This document shows positions 25,401 to 33,868 of a stretch of 64,000 nucleotides of DNA, piece by piece (within the stretch, counting starts at the first letter, position 1; each line of letters begins with the position of its first letter). The notes beneath the pieces are model-generated. The model had not been told where the DNA came from, did no database searches, and worked only from the letters and a program-made list of their open reading frames with translations. This stretch comes from Agromyces larvae (GTDB taxonomy: Bacteria; Actinomycetota; Actinomycetes; Actinomycetales; Microbacteriaceae): positions 1,550,001 to 1,614,000 of the forward strand of contig NZ_CP094528.1 of the NCBI RefSeq assembly GCF_022811705.1. The letters run 5' to 3'. The position numbers and the translations under genes were made by a program.

Positions 25401-28120
25401 CCGGAGACGATTTCGGAGCGTTCTTCCCGGCAGTCGTTCGAGCGGCAGAGGCAGCCACCCTCCAGCGCGCGATGGACAACATCGGCGAATTGCGAAAGCA
25501 CCTCGGTGCTGCATCGGCGACCCCGAGCGATCGGATGCTGAGTCGCGGCCTCAAGTCGTGGATCGATCTTGTTATCGCCCGACGGGCTGACAACCTGACT
25601 GAGGCCCGACTGGCTGACGTACTTCGAATGCTGGGCCTGATCCCGCGCGATCAGAACTGGCGGAAGGAGCTCACACGAGCGAAGCACGCTGGCTACGCCA
25701 CATACGCCGTCAAGGCGAACCCGATCGATCGCTCCTATGTCCCCAGCCTCGGCACGCAGGCACACGGTTCGTACGACGTCACGATCGTCTGGGACGCAGC
25801 GTCACCCAAACGGCTCCTGGACTACATCGAGGTGAACCGGCGCAATGAAGCGAACATCATCCTCTACCTCCAGACGATGACGGTGGAACAACGCCTCGAG
25901 CTCCGCAAACTCACTTCCCGACAGGGATTCGAGTTCTCGCCGATTGTCATTGACATGCCGGTCATAGCGTGGTTGTCCACTCGTGAAGAGCCGGGCTGGC
26001 GAATCACCCAGCGCGTCACGTTGCCGTTTACAACCCTGAACCCGTACACACCCTTTGCTGGCGGGGAGGTGCCGGAGGAAGTCTTCGTCGGCAGAGAGTC
26101 CGAACAGCGCGAGATCATCGATCCAACGGGATCAATGTTCGTGTACGGCGGGCGCCAGCTCGGGAAGTCGGCGCTGCTACGTCGCGTCGAGCGCGGTATT
26201 ATGCAGGGGCATACTGGCTCCGCCGAGACGTTCGAGCACAGCCAACTTGCGGTGTACATCGACCTGAAGTCGGAGGGCATCGGAGAGTCGGCGGCGCCGT
26301 CGGCGCTGTGGGGAGCCCTCGGACCTCGATTGCGGAAGCTGGGCGTTCTATCGCACAGCGGTGCGGACTGGTCGGCGGATATCATTCTCGCCGGCATCGA
26401 GTCTTGGCTTGACGCGGACACCTCCCGCCGACTCATCCTCTTGCTCGACGAGGCAGATAACTTCCTAACGGTCGATGCGAAAGACACGGGGCCGTCGCAG
26501 ATCGGAGGTTTCCCGGTGCTGCAGCGACTGAAGGGCCTGATGGAGAGAAGTGGGCGACGCTTCAAACCGGTCTTCGCGGGCCTGCATCAAGTTCAGCGCT
26601 TCCACGGCCTCCCCAACACGCCGGTAGTTCACGGTGGTCAGGACATCCTGATCGGCCCGTTGAAGGCAGTGGATGCTCGCGAACTTGTTCGCGATCCGCT
26701 GCTCGCGCTCGGCTACGAGTTCGAAACCCCTGACACTATGTGGCGCTTGCTTCGTCTCACGAACTACCAAGCGAGCCTTATCCAGATCATCTGCGAAGCA
26801 CTCGTTCGCCATATGAGGTCGTCGTCCCTGCCGAGCGATGGCGGGCGGGTCATCGTGACTGCCAGAGACGTTGACGATGTTTACGCGAAGCGCGATGTTC
26901 GCGATCTCATTGCGCAGCGATTCCGGTGGACCATCAACCTTGACAACCGCTACAAGGTGATCGCGCTCGTCACCGCACGGCGGAGTCTGGAATCCGCACC
27001 CGGCGAGCGGTTCCCCGCCACTGAGCTTCATGACGAATGCGCGTACTTCTGGGATGCGGGATTCTCGCGGAACACCCTCTCCGGCGCGGAATTCTTTCGC
27101 TATCTCGACGAGATGCAGGGCCTTGGCGTACTCCACCGGCACGGGGACGAGTTTGGCCTCCGCAGCCCCAGCATCCTCGGCTTGCTCGGGTCGAAGGACA
27201 CGATCGAGGCCGAGTTGCTCGAAGCTCACGACCAGCTCGAAGTCGACTACCAGTACAACCCGACGATGAACCGACGGATCTTAACGCAGGACGCGTCCGG
27301 GGTGGAGACCCGTTCGCCGCTCCCCGACTCTGAGCTGGCTGCTCTGCTGGACCATTCCGGGGGCGAGGCGCACGTCAAGGTTGTCGCCGGAAGTAGGGCG
27401 CTTGGAATCGATCGGGTATCGAACGCCCTCGAGCGCGCGGCGGCAGAGCGCCCTGTTCGCCTCGTGCGCGTCGACGAGTTCTCGTTGTTGGATCAGGTCG
27501 GCGGAAGCGAGGATGCCCATGTCCTCATTGATCTTTCGTCCGTGGACGATCCGGCTCGCCGGAATGCGCTCGCGGTGCTGGCGTCGTCCAAGGACACCTA
27601 TGCCACCGTCGTCCTGCCGGTCAGGGATCTTCCGCTTGATCCAGACCGCTTTAGCTGGCCCGTCACGACCTTGCATCGGTGGTCTCTTGCTGGTCTACAG
27701 TCTTGGCACGAGTCGCCTTTCAGACGTCAAGACCTCAGGTCCGCAACAGGCGGCTGGCCGATTCTTGTTGAGAGGGCGATTTCGCTTGTGATGCGAGGGT
27801 CGTCTACGGAAGCCGCTTTGGAGACGATCGAGTCGGAACTGGGCGATCCACGAACCGCCCGCGATTTTCTTACGAGCGCTTCAGTGCCCATCGACATTGC
27901 GCGAACTTTGGTCGACGCCACAGTGTTTGACGACAGCGCCGGCGACATCATCGTCGAGCCGGCATCGCTCGACTATCTCAGCGCCGTGTTCGAGGAGTAC
28001 GGCATTGACGCTGGTCGAGTCGTCGAAACACTCCAGCGGCTCGATGTCATCGAGGAAGTGCCAGAAGGCTGGCTTCTCGACAAAGTTGTTGCTCTCGCCG
28101 TCCGCAGTCAAGGCGAATGA
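22403..28120 (+). CDS. Giant P-loop ATPase (1905 aa), first gene of ATPase-HEPN operon
   Basis: The TTG start is supported by AGGAGGT 8 nt upstream. Residues 1-200 are globular; a coiled coil follows near 270-310 and an acidic low-complexity linker near 330-480. About 490-1150 is largely helical with a second charged helical stretch. The NTPase core begins with VFVGRESEQ; Walker A is GGRQLGKSAL (about 1249-1258) and Walker B LILLLDEADNF (about 1344-1354). A winged-helix-like region follows (about 1540-1600), then a further alpha/beta region. The order resembles the MNS/STAND and ORC-like ATPases that act as regulated switches. I do not recognise the full architecture. It shares ATGA with the next gene. 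Confidence 0.8.
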   Translation: MDAGRSRLVRLKVDDIGALLAAMPVLAVPWAKPARVAKEVLGQAQPKSLRAVQVNVARDPDSFHHGLAWAAMATFAGDVDFEANPNGPDTADAAGLLAEGVGAQLGEDLGPFVMNIVAESDLPLSDVVRERLDQLLAVVAQQPTGRDTPPDEADDGQEAALHGPIGDGLGSGTEVPSDEEADASSLASIEQLLDDGPHLAADLRILAESLEGGSVPPREHADILRRAEDWVANARTFAPDRASLRDSAAAIRTAMEERSEWRRVREEQAAKVHELQELLEEVEGLLARGRDRLAEKLLHAHDFNSVNDLRAAIADLESGSPETIGDTPTPAVQPLVIDEAPEEDTAAETPIRSIGDAAGTDTPPQPNVQSAEAEVESSRSAHAADKRAEGDASIPPSIVEENPEGVDGDTEATASSDHVDGEFSEASAEILDPQPTVATETDTVEPLPLSGPITAILDDTDRAEGDAAFLAPDDRNIEVEATVASLIADGREALAVVAARTLGTSEDRVRMLQLFAGAFGTRADAFIAHDSEVLLAEADGSAHNVDDNRLLFAAHARLALELGYAPVGSLDRFRQYAAFDNHPACELATEVGRLVARGFKRPLGTLELTALPDDWRRLADAADAKLAALQNISISYQRATRIVHYLARANQSVGGVLHNLSELATRHAEGGRTEDHEWANVRKLIATLSDEDHCERLLNETDKALSTSQQLRKPIIASARERLFSAMAEVAILLAEGLALRARAEGSGTADDPQGMANLVALAQRTAPLEVQRVGDSALTRLIAWLMADDLAVPPPASIAQLTDDELLPLFEIPRDASGAATRVVPTAAELQSLIEGRDPTAVFDGYIAVGNIQAAEMTVTRLGLGRSSAIEDKLAQAGQRLARASKERIAEVDRVLDRLRSLYDDDLVLQLSQELDALRDVRPGRYDLQLGPLADVRDRGEARLEEVRSGLRDRAQRLPIQTESERILSLLESHDEQLAFDYLNLAESGQALPVLQPPAGDDFGAFFPAVVRAAEAATLQRAMDNIGELRKHLGAASATPSDRMLSRGLKSWIDLVIARRADNLTEARLADVLRMLGLIPRDQNWRKELTRAKHAGYATYAVKANPIDRSYVPSLGTQAHGSYDVTIVWDAASPKRLLDYIEVNRRNEANIILYLQTMTVEQRLELRKLTSRQGFEFSPIVIDMPVIAWLSTREEPGWRITQRVTLPFTTLNPYTPFAGGEVPEEVFVGRESEQREIIDPTGSMFVYGGRQLGKSALLRRVERGIMQGHTGSAETFEHSQLAVYIDLKSEGIGESAAPSALWGALGPRLRKLGVLSHSGADWSADIILAGIESWLDADTSRRLILLLDEADNFLTVDAKDTGPSQIGGFPVLQRLKGLMERSGRRFKPVFAGLHQVQRFHGLPNTPVVHGGQDILIGPLKAVDARELVRDPLLALGYEFETPDTMWRLLRLTNYQASLIQIICEALVRHMRSSSLPSDGGRVIVTARDVDDVYAKRDVRDLIAQRFRWTINLDNRYKVIALVTARRSLESAPGERFPATELHDECAYFWDAGFSRNTLSGAEFFRYLDEMQGLGVLHRHGDEFGLRSPSILGLLGSKDTIEAELLEAHDQLEVDYQYNPTMNRRILTQDASGVETRSPLPDSELAALLDHSGGEAHVKVVAGSRALGIDRVSNALERAAAERPVRLVRVDEFSLLDQVGGSEDAHVLIDLSSVDDPARRNALAVLASSKDTYATVVLPVRDLPLDPDRFSWPVTTLHRWSLAGLQSWHESPFRRQDLRSATGGWPILVERAISLVMRGSSTEAALETIESELGDPRTARDFLTSASVPIDIARTLVDATVFDDSAGDIIVEPASLDYLSAVFEEYGIDAGRVVETLQRLDVIEEVPEGWLLDKVVALAVRSQGE

Positions 28121-29313
28121 TCGAGTACGACTTTGCTGAGCTTTGGCGGTTGCCTGGGCCAGGAAGCTACGTCCGAGAGGTGGCACGCCTTGCGCGCGGT
28201 GGCCAGCACGTCCTCGCGATCGTTCCGAAGTACATCGCAGACAACGCGGAGTACTCCAACGCTCTCAGTGTCGCGATTGCGAATCAGTTTGACGACAGCA
28301 AGCGGGTGCTGCCGAGCGCCGATCAGGGCCACCTTTCCGTGGCTTTCGGATTTGAGGTGTCGTACGACTTCGACGAGTTCCCAACCACCGTTGACGAACT
28401 CATCACCCACAACGACGTCGTCGGGCGCACATTCATCTGCAATGCGGCCGACCTCGACGCGGAGCACATAGCTGAGCTGCCGAACTTCCTTAGGCGACTC
28501 GACATCGAATCGAGATTGGTTGCCAGATCAGACAGAGGGACAATGGTGTTCGTCGTCGGCCGCGAGCACGCTCCCGACGACACAGAGAGCGTCGCCACTG
28601 CGCGGCTCTGGTACTGGGATCGCATCACGCGATGGGATGTCGCTGCACTGGTTGCGCATACCTTGTCCGCTCGGAGCGCAAATGGCGTGATCGCCGAAGT
28701 CCGCCTCGAAACGATCGTCGAACTCGCGCGGTGGGACTTCATGCTCGCGGTCGACATGGCCGATTCCTGGACTGACGATGAGTCAGGTCCCGAGACCCTG
28801 TTGGCCCAAGAGATGCTCGAGATCCTTCCGCATACCCCGATCAGGCGCTCCCGATCTGGCCAACCGCCTGAGGCATTCCGCGACGAATGGGATCGGGGTG
28901 TTGTCGAGGCTTGGCACGGAGAGCCGTGCTACAAGCCCGCGGCTCTTTCCAGCGCCGGGGGCCGTCATGATCGCTTGGTGTGGAGCGCGCAAGCGCGCGT
29001 ATTGATGCCATGGATCGAGGTCCGTCGTGTCCGGGTTGAGCGGATCGTTCGCGAGAAGCTCGGACCGTCCCGCATGGACGCCGCAATCGACGAGTTCGCG
29101 ACACGGTTCCCGGCGATTGATAACGATTCCTCAACTGTCGAGATCGCGACTCTCGCACGCATAATCTCCGCTCGCTTCGGCAACACTGAACCCAGGCTCA
29201 GGGCGACGGCGCGAGCACTCCGCAAGGCTCGCAACCGCCTTTCGCACTTGGAGCCATTGACTCAAGCTGCCATCGGAGAACTCGTCTCCGAATGTGCGTG
29301 GCTCGCCAGCTGA
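28117..29313 (+). CDS. Predicted HEPN-domain protein (398 aa) coupled to the giant ATPase
   Basis: Its ATG overlaps the stop of the ATPase gene. The N-terminal 250 residues form an alpha/beta region that begins LWRLPGPGSYVREV and resembles a nucleotide-binding fold without a Walker A lysine. The C-terminal 110 residues are helical, start IEVRRVRVERIVREKLG and end with ARNRLSHLEPL. Arg372-Asn-x3-His377 matches the Rx4H (RNxxxH) signature of HEPN ribonucleases, in particular the Swt1-like group. A regulated RNase effector is the inferred role. No other gene shares the transcript; the integrase faces it. Confidence 0.75.
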   Translation: MIEYDFAELWRLPGPGSYVREVARLARGGQHVLAIVPKYIADNAEYSNALSVAIANQFDDSKRVLPSADQGHLSVAFGFEVSYDFDEFPTTVDELITHNDVVGRTFICNAADLDAEHIAELPNFLRRLDIESRLVARSDRGTMVFVVGREHAPDDTESVATARLWYWDRITRWDVAALVAHTLSARSANGVIAEVRLETIVELARWDFMLAVDMADSWTDDESGPETLLAQEMLEILPHTPIRRSRSGQPPEAFRDEWDRGVVEAWHGEPCYKPAALSSAGGRHDRLVWSAQARVLMPWIEVRRVRVERIVREKLGPSRMDAAIDEFATRFPAIDNDSSTVEIATLARIISARFGNTEPRLRATARALRKARNRLSHLEPLTQAAIGELVSECAWLAS

Positions 29314-29377
29314 TGGAATGTGTTGGCCACGGCGGCCGATTGGCTACTCGCTCTACCCTCTACGACCGCCCCTGCTC

Positions 29378-30053
29378 TCACCCAGACCCCCTCATCGCAG
29401 CCTCGCCTGGTTCCTGGAGTACCGTCGCCGGCGCCAACGCGCCCAGGTAGAGCGCCGGTGACGCGATCGGCTTCGGCGCCTCCGGCTCGATGTAGTGCTT
29501 CTTCGCAATCTCCGGACTATTCCCGAGCACATCCGCCGCCGTCTCGGCATCGGTTGCGCGAGCGATCACCGTCCCCGCAGTGCGGCGGAAGGTGTGCGGC
29601 GTCACCTTCAGATGCGAGAGACCGGCGTCATCGAGCATCTTCCGCAGCGTGCGCCGCACGTTGTTCGGAGCGAGCGGCGTTCCGACTCGCGTGTAGAAGA
29701 TCAGGTGATCATCGTGGGCGTCGTCGAGCAATGCGAGGCGTCGACGCAGCACCTCCGCCGTGAAATCAGGCACCTGCAACGTGCGGTGCGACGACGACGT
29801 CTTCGGGTGGTCCTGCCGGTACAGGCCGCGCCCTTTGATGGCCACGAGTGTGCCCGCCACGGTGACTTGCATCGGCGACACCGTATCGTCGACGTCGCAC
29901 TTCCGAAGCGCCAGCGCTTCGCCGATTCGGTCGCTGGTGCCGAGCATCACCTCGATAACGTCCTTCACTTGCCCATCCGGCCGGGGCCCGCTCACGGACG
30001 GCCCGTTGCGCCACGACCCGACGGCTTGGCGCACGAGTTGCAGCTCGTCCAGG
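29378..30053 (-). pseudogene. Tyrosine integrase, C-terminal catalytic fragment
   Basis: Carries the recombinase catalytic residues: Arg in TSDRIGEALALR, HTFRR and the tyrosine in KKHYIEPE. It is separated from the N-terminal part by the IS3-family element at 30054-31300. Removing the element and one copy of the CAGG duplication restores one open frame of 409 codons with the join reading PVALSLDELQLVRQAV. Confidence 0.9.
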
Positions 30054-30136
30054 TGGCCTGACCCCTTTTCGTAGGTCCGGTGGTTCTGAGAGTCGTCCTG
30101 TTGCCCGCGGTCGCGGGCAGGGAGACTGGTCAGATC

Positions 30137-30421
30137 ATGACGAACAGCAGGAAGCGTCACACTCCGGAGCAGGTCGTCCGCAAGCTCGGGCAGGCCGACA
30201 GGATGCTCGCCGACGGCGCGGATGTCGCGGCGGTGTGCCGGGAGCTCGGGATCTCCGAGCAGACGTACTACCGGTGGCGTAACCAATACGGCGGGCTCAA
30301 GGCCGACGACGCGAAACGCCTCAAGGAACTCGAGAAGCAGAACGCGACGCTCAAGCGGCTGCTCGCGGAAGCAGAGCTGGAGAAGGCCGCGCTCAAGGAG
30401 CTGGCTGAGGGAAACTTCTAA
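30137..30421 (+). CDS. IS407-type transposase OrfA
   Basis: 94 aa. An N-terminal helix-turn-helix (TPEQVVRKLGQADRML ... ISEQTYYRWRNQYGG) is followed by a leucine zipper-like coil ending LKELAEGNF. It binds the IS ends and forms the fusion transposase with OrfB after a -1 frameshift. Confidence 0.92.
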   Translation: MTNSRKRHTPEQVVRKLGQADRMLADGADVAAVCRELGISEQTYYRWRNQYGGLKADDAKRLKELEKQNATLKRLLAEAELEKAALKELAEGNF

Positions 30422-30471
30422 GCCCGGGCAGGCGCCGCGCCGCCGTCGCTCACCTGATCAGGACACTGCAG

Positions 30472-31287
30472 GTGAGCGAACGGATGGCGTGCCGCCTGAC
30501 CGGGCTCTCACGCTCCGCATACCGTCGCCCGCTCAAGGGCGACACGGTCGCGGACCCGGACCGGGCGCTACGGGACTGGCTGCGCGCCTGGGCGAAGAAG
30601 CACCCGCGTTGCGGGTACCGGCGGGCGTATCACGACGCCCGCGCCGAGGGCTGGGTCGTGAACCACAAGAAGATCCAACGCCTCTGGCGTGTCGAGGGCC
30701 TGCGGGTGCCGCAACGGCGCCGACGCAAACGCGTCGGGTCCTCGACCGTCGAGGCACCTGCCGCGGACGCGCCGAACGTGGTGTGGGCGGTCGACTTCCA
30801 GTTCGATGCCGACGAGCAGGGCCGCCCGATCAAGATCTGCTCCATCGTCGACGAGCACACCCGGGAGTGCATCGGCGGCCTCACCGAACGGTCGATCACC
30901 GCCGAACGGCTCACCGCCCACCTCGAGGACCTCGTCGCCGTCCGCGGCGCCCCGGCCGTGCTCAGGTCGGACAACGGACCGGAGTTCATCAGCGACGCGA
31001 TGGCCGACTGGGCCGGCACCCGCACCGGCCTGTCCTACATCCCGCCCGGCTCGCCATGGCGCAACGGGTACGTCGAGTCGTTCAACAGCCGCCTCCGCGA
31101 CGAGTGCCTGAACATCAACAGCTTCTACTCGCTGCTGCACGCGCAGGTCGTGATCGGCGACTGGAAGGACGAGTACAACCACCACCGCCGGCACTCCTCG
31201 CTCGGCTACCTACCGCCCGCCGAGTACGCTCGGCAGTGCACCCATCAAATCGAAACCGACGACTCACAGACCATCCGGACCGAATGA
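30472..31287 (+). CDS. IS407-type transposase OrfB
   Basis: 271 aa from the GTG at 30472; the frame is open from about 30421, -1 relative to OrfA, as expected for frameshift expression. The integrase core has Asp in WAVDFQFDAD, Asp in LRSDNGPEF and Glu in SFNSRLRDECL, all intact. Confidence 0.92.
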   Translation: MSERMACRLTGLSRSAYRRPLKGDTVADPDRALRDWLRAWAKKHPRCGYRRAYHDARAEGWVVNHKKIQRLWRVEGLRVPQRRRRKRVGSSTVEAPAADAPNVVWAVDFQFDADEQGRPIKICSIVDEHTRECIGGLTERSITAERLTAHLEDLVAVRGAPAVLRSDNGPEFISDAMADWAGTRTGLSYIPPGSPWRNGYVESFNSRLRDECLNINSFYSLLHAQVVIGDWKDEYNHHRRHSSLGYLPPAEYARQCTHQIETDDSQTIRTE

Positions 31288-31300
31288 AGGGGGCGGCCCA

Positions 31301-31858
31301 CAGGCTCAGCGCGACGGGCTTGTTCACCGGCTGCTTGAGTCGGGCAGTGCCGGCGACCGGGTTGCGATGCAACGCGTCGTGCCGAAGCGCATAGTTGAAC
31401 ATCAGGTTGAGCACGACACGGCTATGCCGAGCGTGCGCGTACGAGACGAGCGACTGCCGCTTCAGGAACTGGTCGACACGGCCAGTGGTGACCTCGCGGA
31501 GTCGGAACGTCCGAAAGGTCGGCAGCACGAGGCTGTTCAGCTCGCGACGATAGAGATCCTTCGTGCCCGGCGCGAGATCCGAACGTACCTGCACGTCCTC
31601 GAGCCACGCCGCCGCGAGTTCGGCGACCGTGCTCTCCGGCGAGAGCGCAACGCCGAAGCCGGGCGCCGCGTTGCGCTGGTGGAGCTTCTGCCGGAGCCGA
31701 TGCTTGGCCTGCTTCGCGGTCGCGGCTGTGGCAGTCACCTTCCGCACCGCTCCGTCGCCATCGCGGTACCGAGCCTCGGCACGAACCGTGCCGCTGCTCG
31801 TGCGACTCGTGCTGATGTCGCCGTACGTTCCGATCTCGAGGCGGCCCCGGCCGCTCAC
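31301..31858 (-). pseudogene. Tyrosine integrase, N-terminal fragment
   Basis: GTG 31858 overlaps the excisionase stop codon by GTGA. It contains an AP2-like DNA-binding segment (RYRDGDGAVRKVTATA) and the SAM-like core-binding domain (TVAELAAAWLEDV ... HSRVVLNLMFNYALRHDAL), ending PVALSL at the IS insertion. The fragment cannot recombine on its own. Confidence 0.9.
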
Positions 31859-32094
31859 GGCGTCACGCTTTCGACGAGATCGGCGGCGTGATCGTGCGCT
31901 TCCATCGCCTCGACCCATGCCTGCACTTCCGAGAGGCGGTAGCGCATTTCGCGGCCCACACGGAAGCCGCGCGGCCCCCGGTGCGCATGCCGGAGGTCGT
32001 GGATCGTCTGGACGGGAACCCCGAGGTGAGCCGCGAGCTCGCTCGTGGTCAGCACCGGCTCGAGGCCTGGGAACGGATGCGATGTCTCACTCAT
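31855..32094 (-). CDS. Excisionase-family DNA-binding protein
   Basis: 79 aa with a MerR-like winged helix-turn-helix (LTTSELAAHLGVPVQTIHDLRH ... FRVGREMRYRLSEVQAWVEA), the usual excisionase that directs integrase towards excision. It sits directly upstream of and overlaps the integrase. It is intact, unlike its remnant at 17128-17270. Confidence 0.88.
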   Translation of the reverse strand: MSETSHPFPGLEPVLTTSELAAHLGVPVQTIHDLRHAHRGPRGFRVGREMRYRLSEVQAWVEAMEAHDHAADLVESVTP

Positions 32095-32152
32095 ACGAAC
32101 AAGGTGCACGAGGCATCCCGAACGACCACGAGGAGCCACGAGGCGCACCTCA

Positions 32153-33380
32153 GGGTTATAGGCAAGAACGTGTGGATGGGATCTTGATCTCGCGGCGGAA
32201 TCACGCGGCAGCACGAGTATTGTCATGGTCCGCGACCCTTAGTCGTGAACCATCCCTCGAATCAGACGCGCTGCATGGTATGCGGATCGTTGCTCGTGAA
32301 GAACGGGACGACCGCGGCCGGAACGCAGCGGTGGCGGTGCCGGGACTGCGGGGCCTCCTCCGTACGGCGACGTCCGGATGTCACCAGACGTGAGCAGTTA
32401 CGCCGGTTCCTGACCTGGCTGACGGGCAAAGCATCTCAGGCCGAGCTCGGCGGCGGTACTGGACGTTCCTTCCGTCACGACACCGCCTGGTGCTGGGACC
32501 TTCAACCCCGCATGCCGATCACCGGTGAAGTCCATGACGCGGTCCTCGTCGACGGCGTCTGGGTCGGGTCCTGGTGCCTCCTGATCGCGCAATCCTCGAC
32601 CGGGACCGTGATCGCCTGGCAATGGGCCGCAAGCGAGTCCACTGCCGCGTGGGAAGCCCTGTTCACCCAGATCCCACCACCGACCGTGGTCGTCACCGAT
32701 GGGGGCTCCGGGATCCGTTCCGCACTCGCGCGAACCTGGCCAGACACCAAGGTCCAACGCTGTATCTTCCACCTGCAGATGAACGTGACCCGCGAACTCA
32801 CACGCAAACCACGCCTGCACGCCGGCAAAGCACTCCGACAGATCGCGCTCGCCCTGACCGATGTCCACACGGTCGATGACGCGATCACCTGGCGGCTCAC
32901 GCTCGAAGCCTGGTGGCAGAAATACGGGCACCTCACCCGAGAACGCAGCATGTACGACAACGGCCAGTTCGGGTACACCCATCACCGGCTCCGCAAAGCC
33001 TGGGTGATCCTGCACCGCGCCGCGCAAGCCGGACACATCTTCACCAACCTCGAGCACGGCAACCCAAGAGCAACCTCACGCTTGGAAGGCCTGAACTCCC
33101 AGATCCGCAACCTCCTCCGCCACCACCGCGGCATGCCGATCGAACACCGCCGAAGGGCCGCCGAATGGTTCCTGCTCCTCCACGAGATCCCCATCGATCA
33201 AGCACACAAGCACGCCCACCAGCCCGCACCGAAACACGTCGAACCACCGACAGAAGACCCCATCGGACCCGCACTCTACGACACCGCCCTGAGCGCCGAA
33301 GAAGGCCTCTGGACCCGCTCAGGATGGGCAGGCAGAACATGACACGCCCGACACCATCCACACGTTCTTGCCTATAAGCC
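32153..33380 (+). mobile_element. IS1249-type insertion sequence (IS256 family), copy 2
   Basis: 1228 bp with the same 27-bp ends and orientation as copy 1, flanked by an 8-bp duplication GCACCTCA (32145-32152 and 33381-33388). The homologous unoccupied site is preserved at about 17300 (GAGGCGTACCTCGTGCAG), which confirms the insertion point. It separates the excisionase from the tRNA flank. Confidence 0.93.
32245..33342 (+). CDS. IS1249-family transposase, copy 2
   Basis: 365 aa with the same translation as the transposase at 10620; the one base difference found (33204) is silent. Zinc ribbon and DDE residues are intact. Confidence 0.92.
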   Translation: MNHPSNQTRCMVCGSLLVKNGTTAAGTQRWRCRDCGASSVRRRPDVTRREQLRRFLTWLTGKASQAELGGGTGRSFRHDTAWCWDLQPRMPITGEVHDAVLVDGVWVGSWCLLIAQSSTGTVIAWQWAASESTAAWEALFTQIPPPTVVVTDGGSGIRSALARTWPDTKVQRCIFHLQMNVTRELTRKPRLHAGKALRQIALALTDVHTVDDAITWRLTLEAWWQKYGHLTRERSMYDNGQFGYTHHRLRKAWVILHRAAQAGHIFTNLEHGNPRATSRLEGLNSQIRNLLRHHRGMPIEHRRRAAEWFLLLHEIPIDQAHKHAHQPAPKHVEPPTEDPIGPALYDTALSAEEGLWTRSGWAGRT

Positions 33381-33389
33381 GCACCTCAC

Positions 33390-33500
33390 GGAGAGAAAGA
33401 AAAATCCGGCGCAGCATCGCGCTGCGCCGGATTTGCGCCGAGTCAGTCATTCTTCATTCCCTTGATAGGGATCGAAAAACCGAATCTGACCGGGACTTCT
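33390..33500 (-). terminator. tRNA-fMet 3' flank with terminator (element end)
   Basis: A 14-bp stem (33402-33415 with 33421-33434) followed on the minus strand by TTTTTCTTT terminates the tRNA at 33501. The whole stretch is repeated at 17312-17430 and forms the right boundary of the inserted element. Confidence 0.75.
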
Positions 33501-33577
33501 TGGTTGCGGGGGCAGGATTTGAACCTACGACCTCTGGGTTATGAGCCCAGCGAGCTACCGAACTGCTCCACCCCGCG
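33501..33577 (-). tRNA. tRNA-fMet (initiator, anticodon CAT), copy 2
   Basis: 77 nt identical to copy 1, including encoded CCA, the C1-A72 mismatch and the G-C anticodon stem. Its 3' end abuts the inserted element, making it the likely integration target. Confidence 0.95.
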
Positions 33578-33868
33578 GCACAAGAGATGACACTAGCACG
33601 GGATCGGGGCGCCCTCAAATCGGCGCGAACGTGTGCCACGAACCGCCCGCACCCCTTGGCGACACCCCACAATGAGTCACGGCTTTCGTCGCGACATCCG
33701 CAATGTTTGTAAAGAGTCCTTCCATACTTGGGCTGCCCTTCGATAGCGTCTCGCCCAACCCGGGACGAGGTCTGCGGCAGGTGTGTGGGTGGTGCCGACC
33801 GGGTTCCGGCGACGACGACGGAACGAACGGAAACGACACGGATGACACGTACGACACGGAAGGACCCC

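Larger units (their letters stand above)
30054..31300 (+). mobile_element. IS3-family element, IS407 group, inserted in the integrase
   Basis: 1247 bp beginning TGGCCTGACCCCTT and ending in its imperfect complement (TG...CA ends), with a second shared word GGTCCGG a few bases in. The 4-bp duplication CAGG flanks it (30050-30053 and 31301-31304), the size usual for IS407. It carries overlapping-type orfA and orfB in the strand opposite to the integrase. Both frames are intact. Confidence 0.92.
17431..33500. mobile_element. Decayed integrative and conjugative element (genomic island)
   Basis: Bounded by two copies of the tRNA-fMet 3' flank (17312-17430 and 33390-33500), with excisionase and integrase next to the tRNA end and conjugation-type genes at the other end. 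Relaxase, coupling protein and VirB4 genes are missing, and the peptidase, TrbL, HsdM and integrase genes are all broken, so it cannot move by itself. The interior is visibly richer in A and T than the flanking chromosome. The exact core attachment sequence is not determined. Confidence 0.7.
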
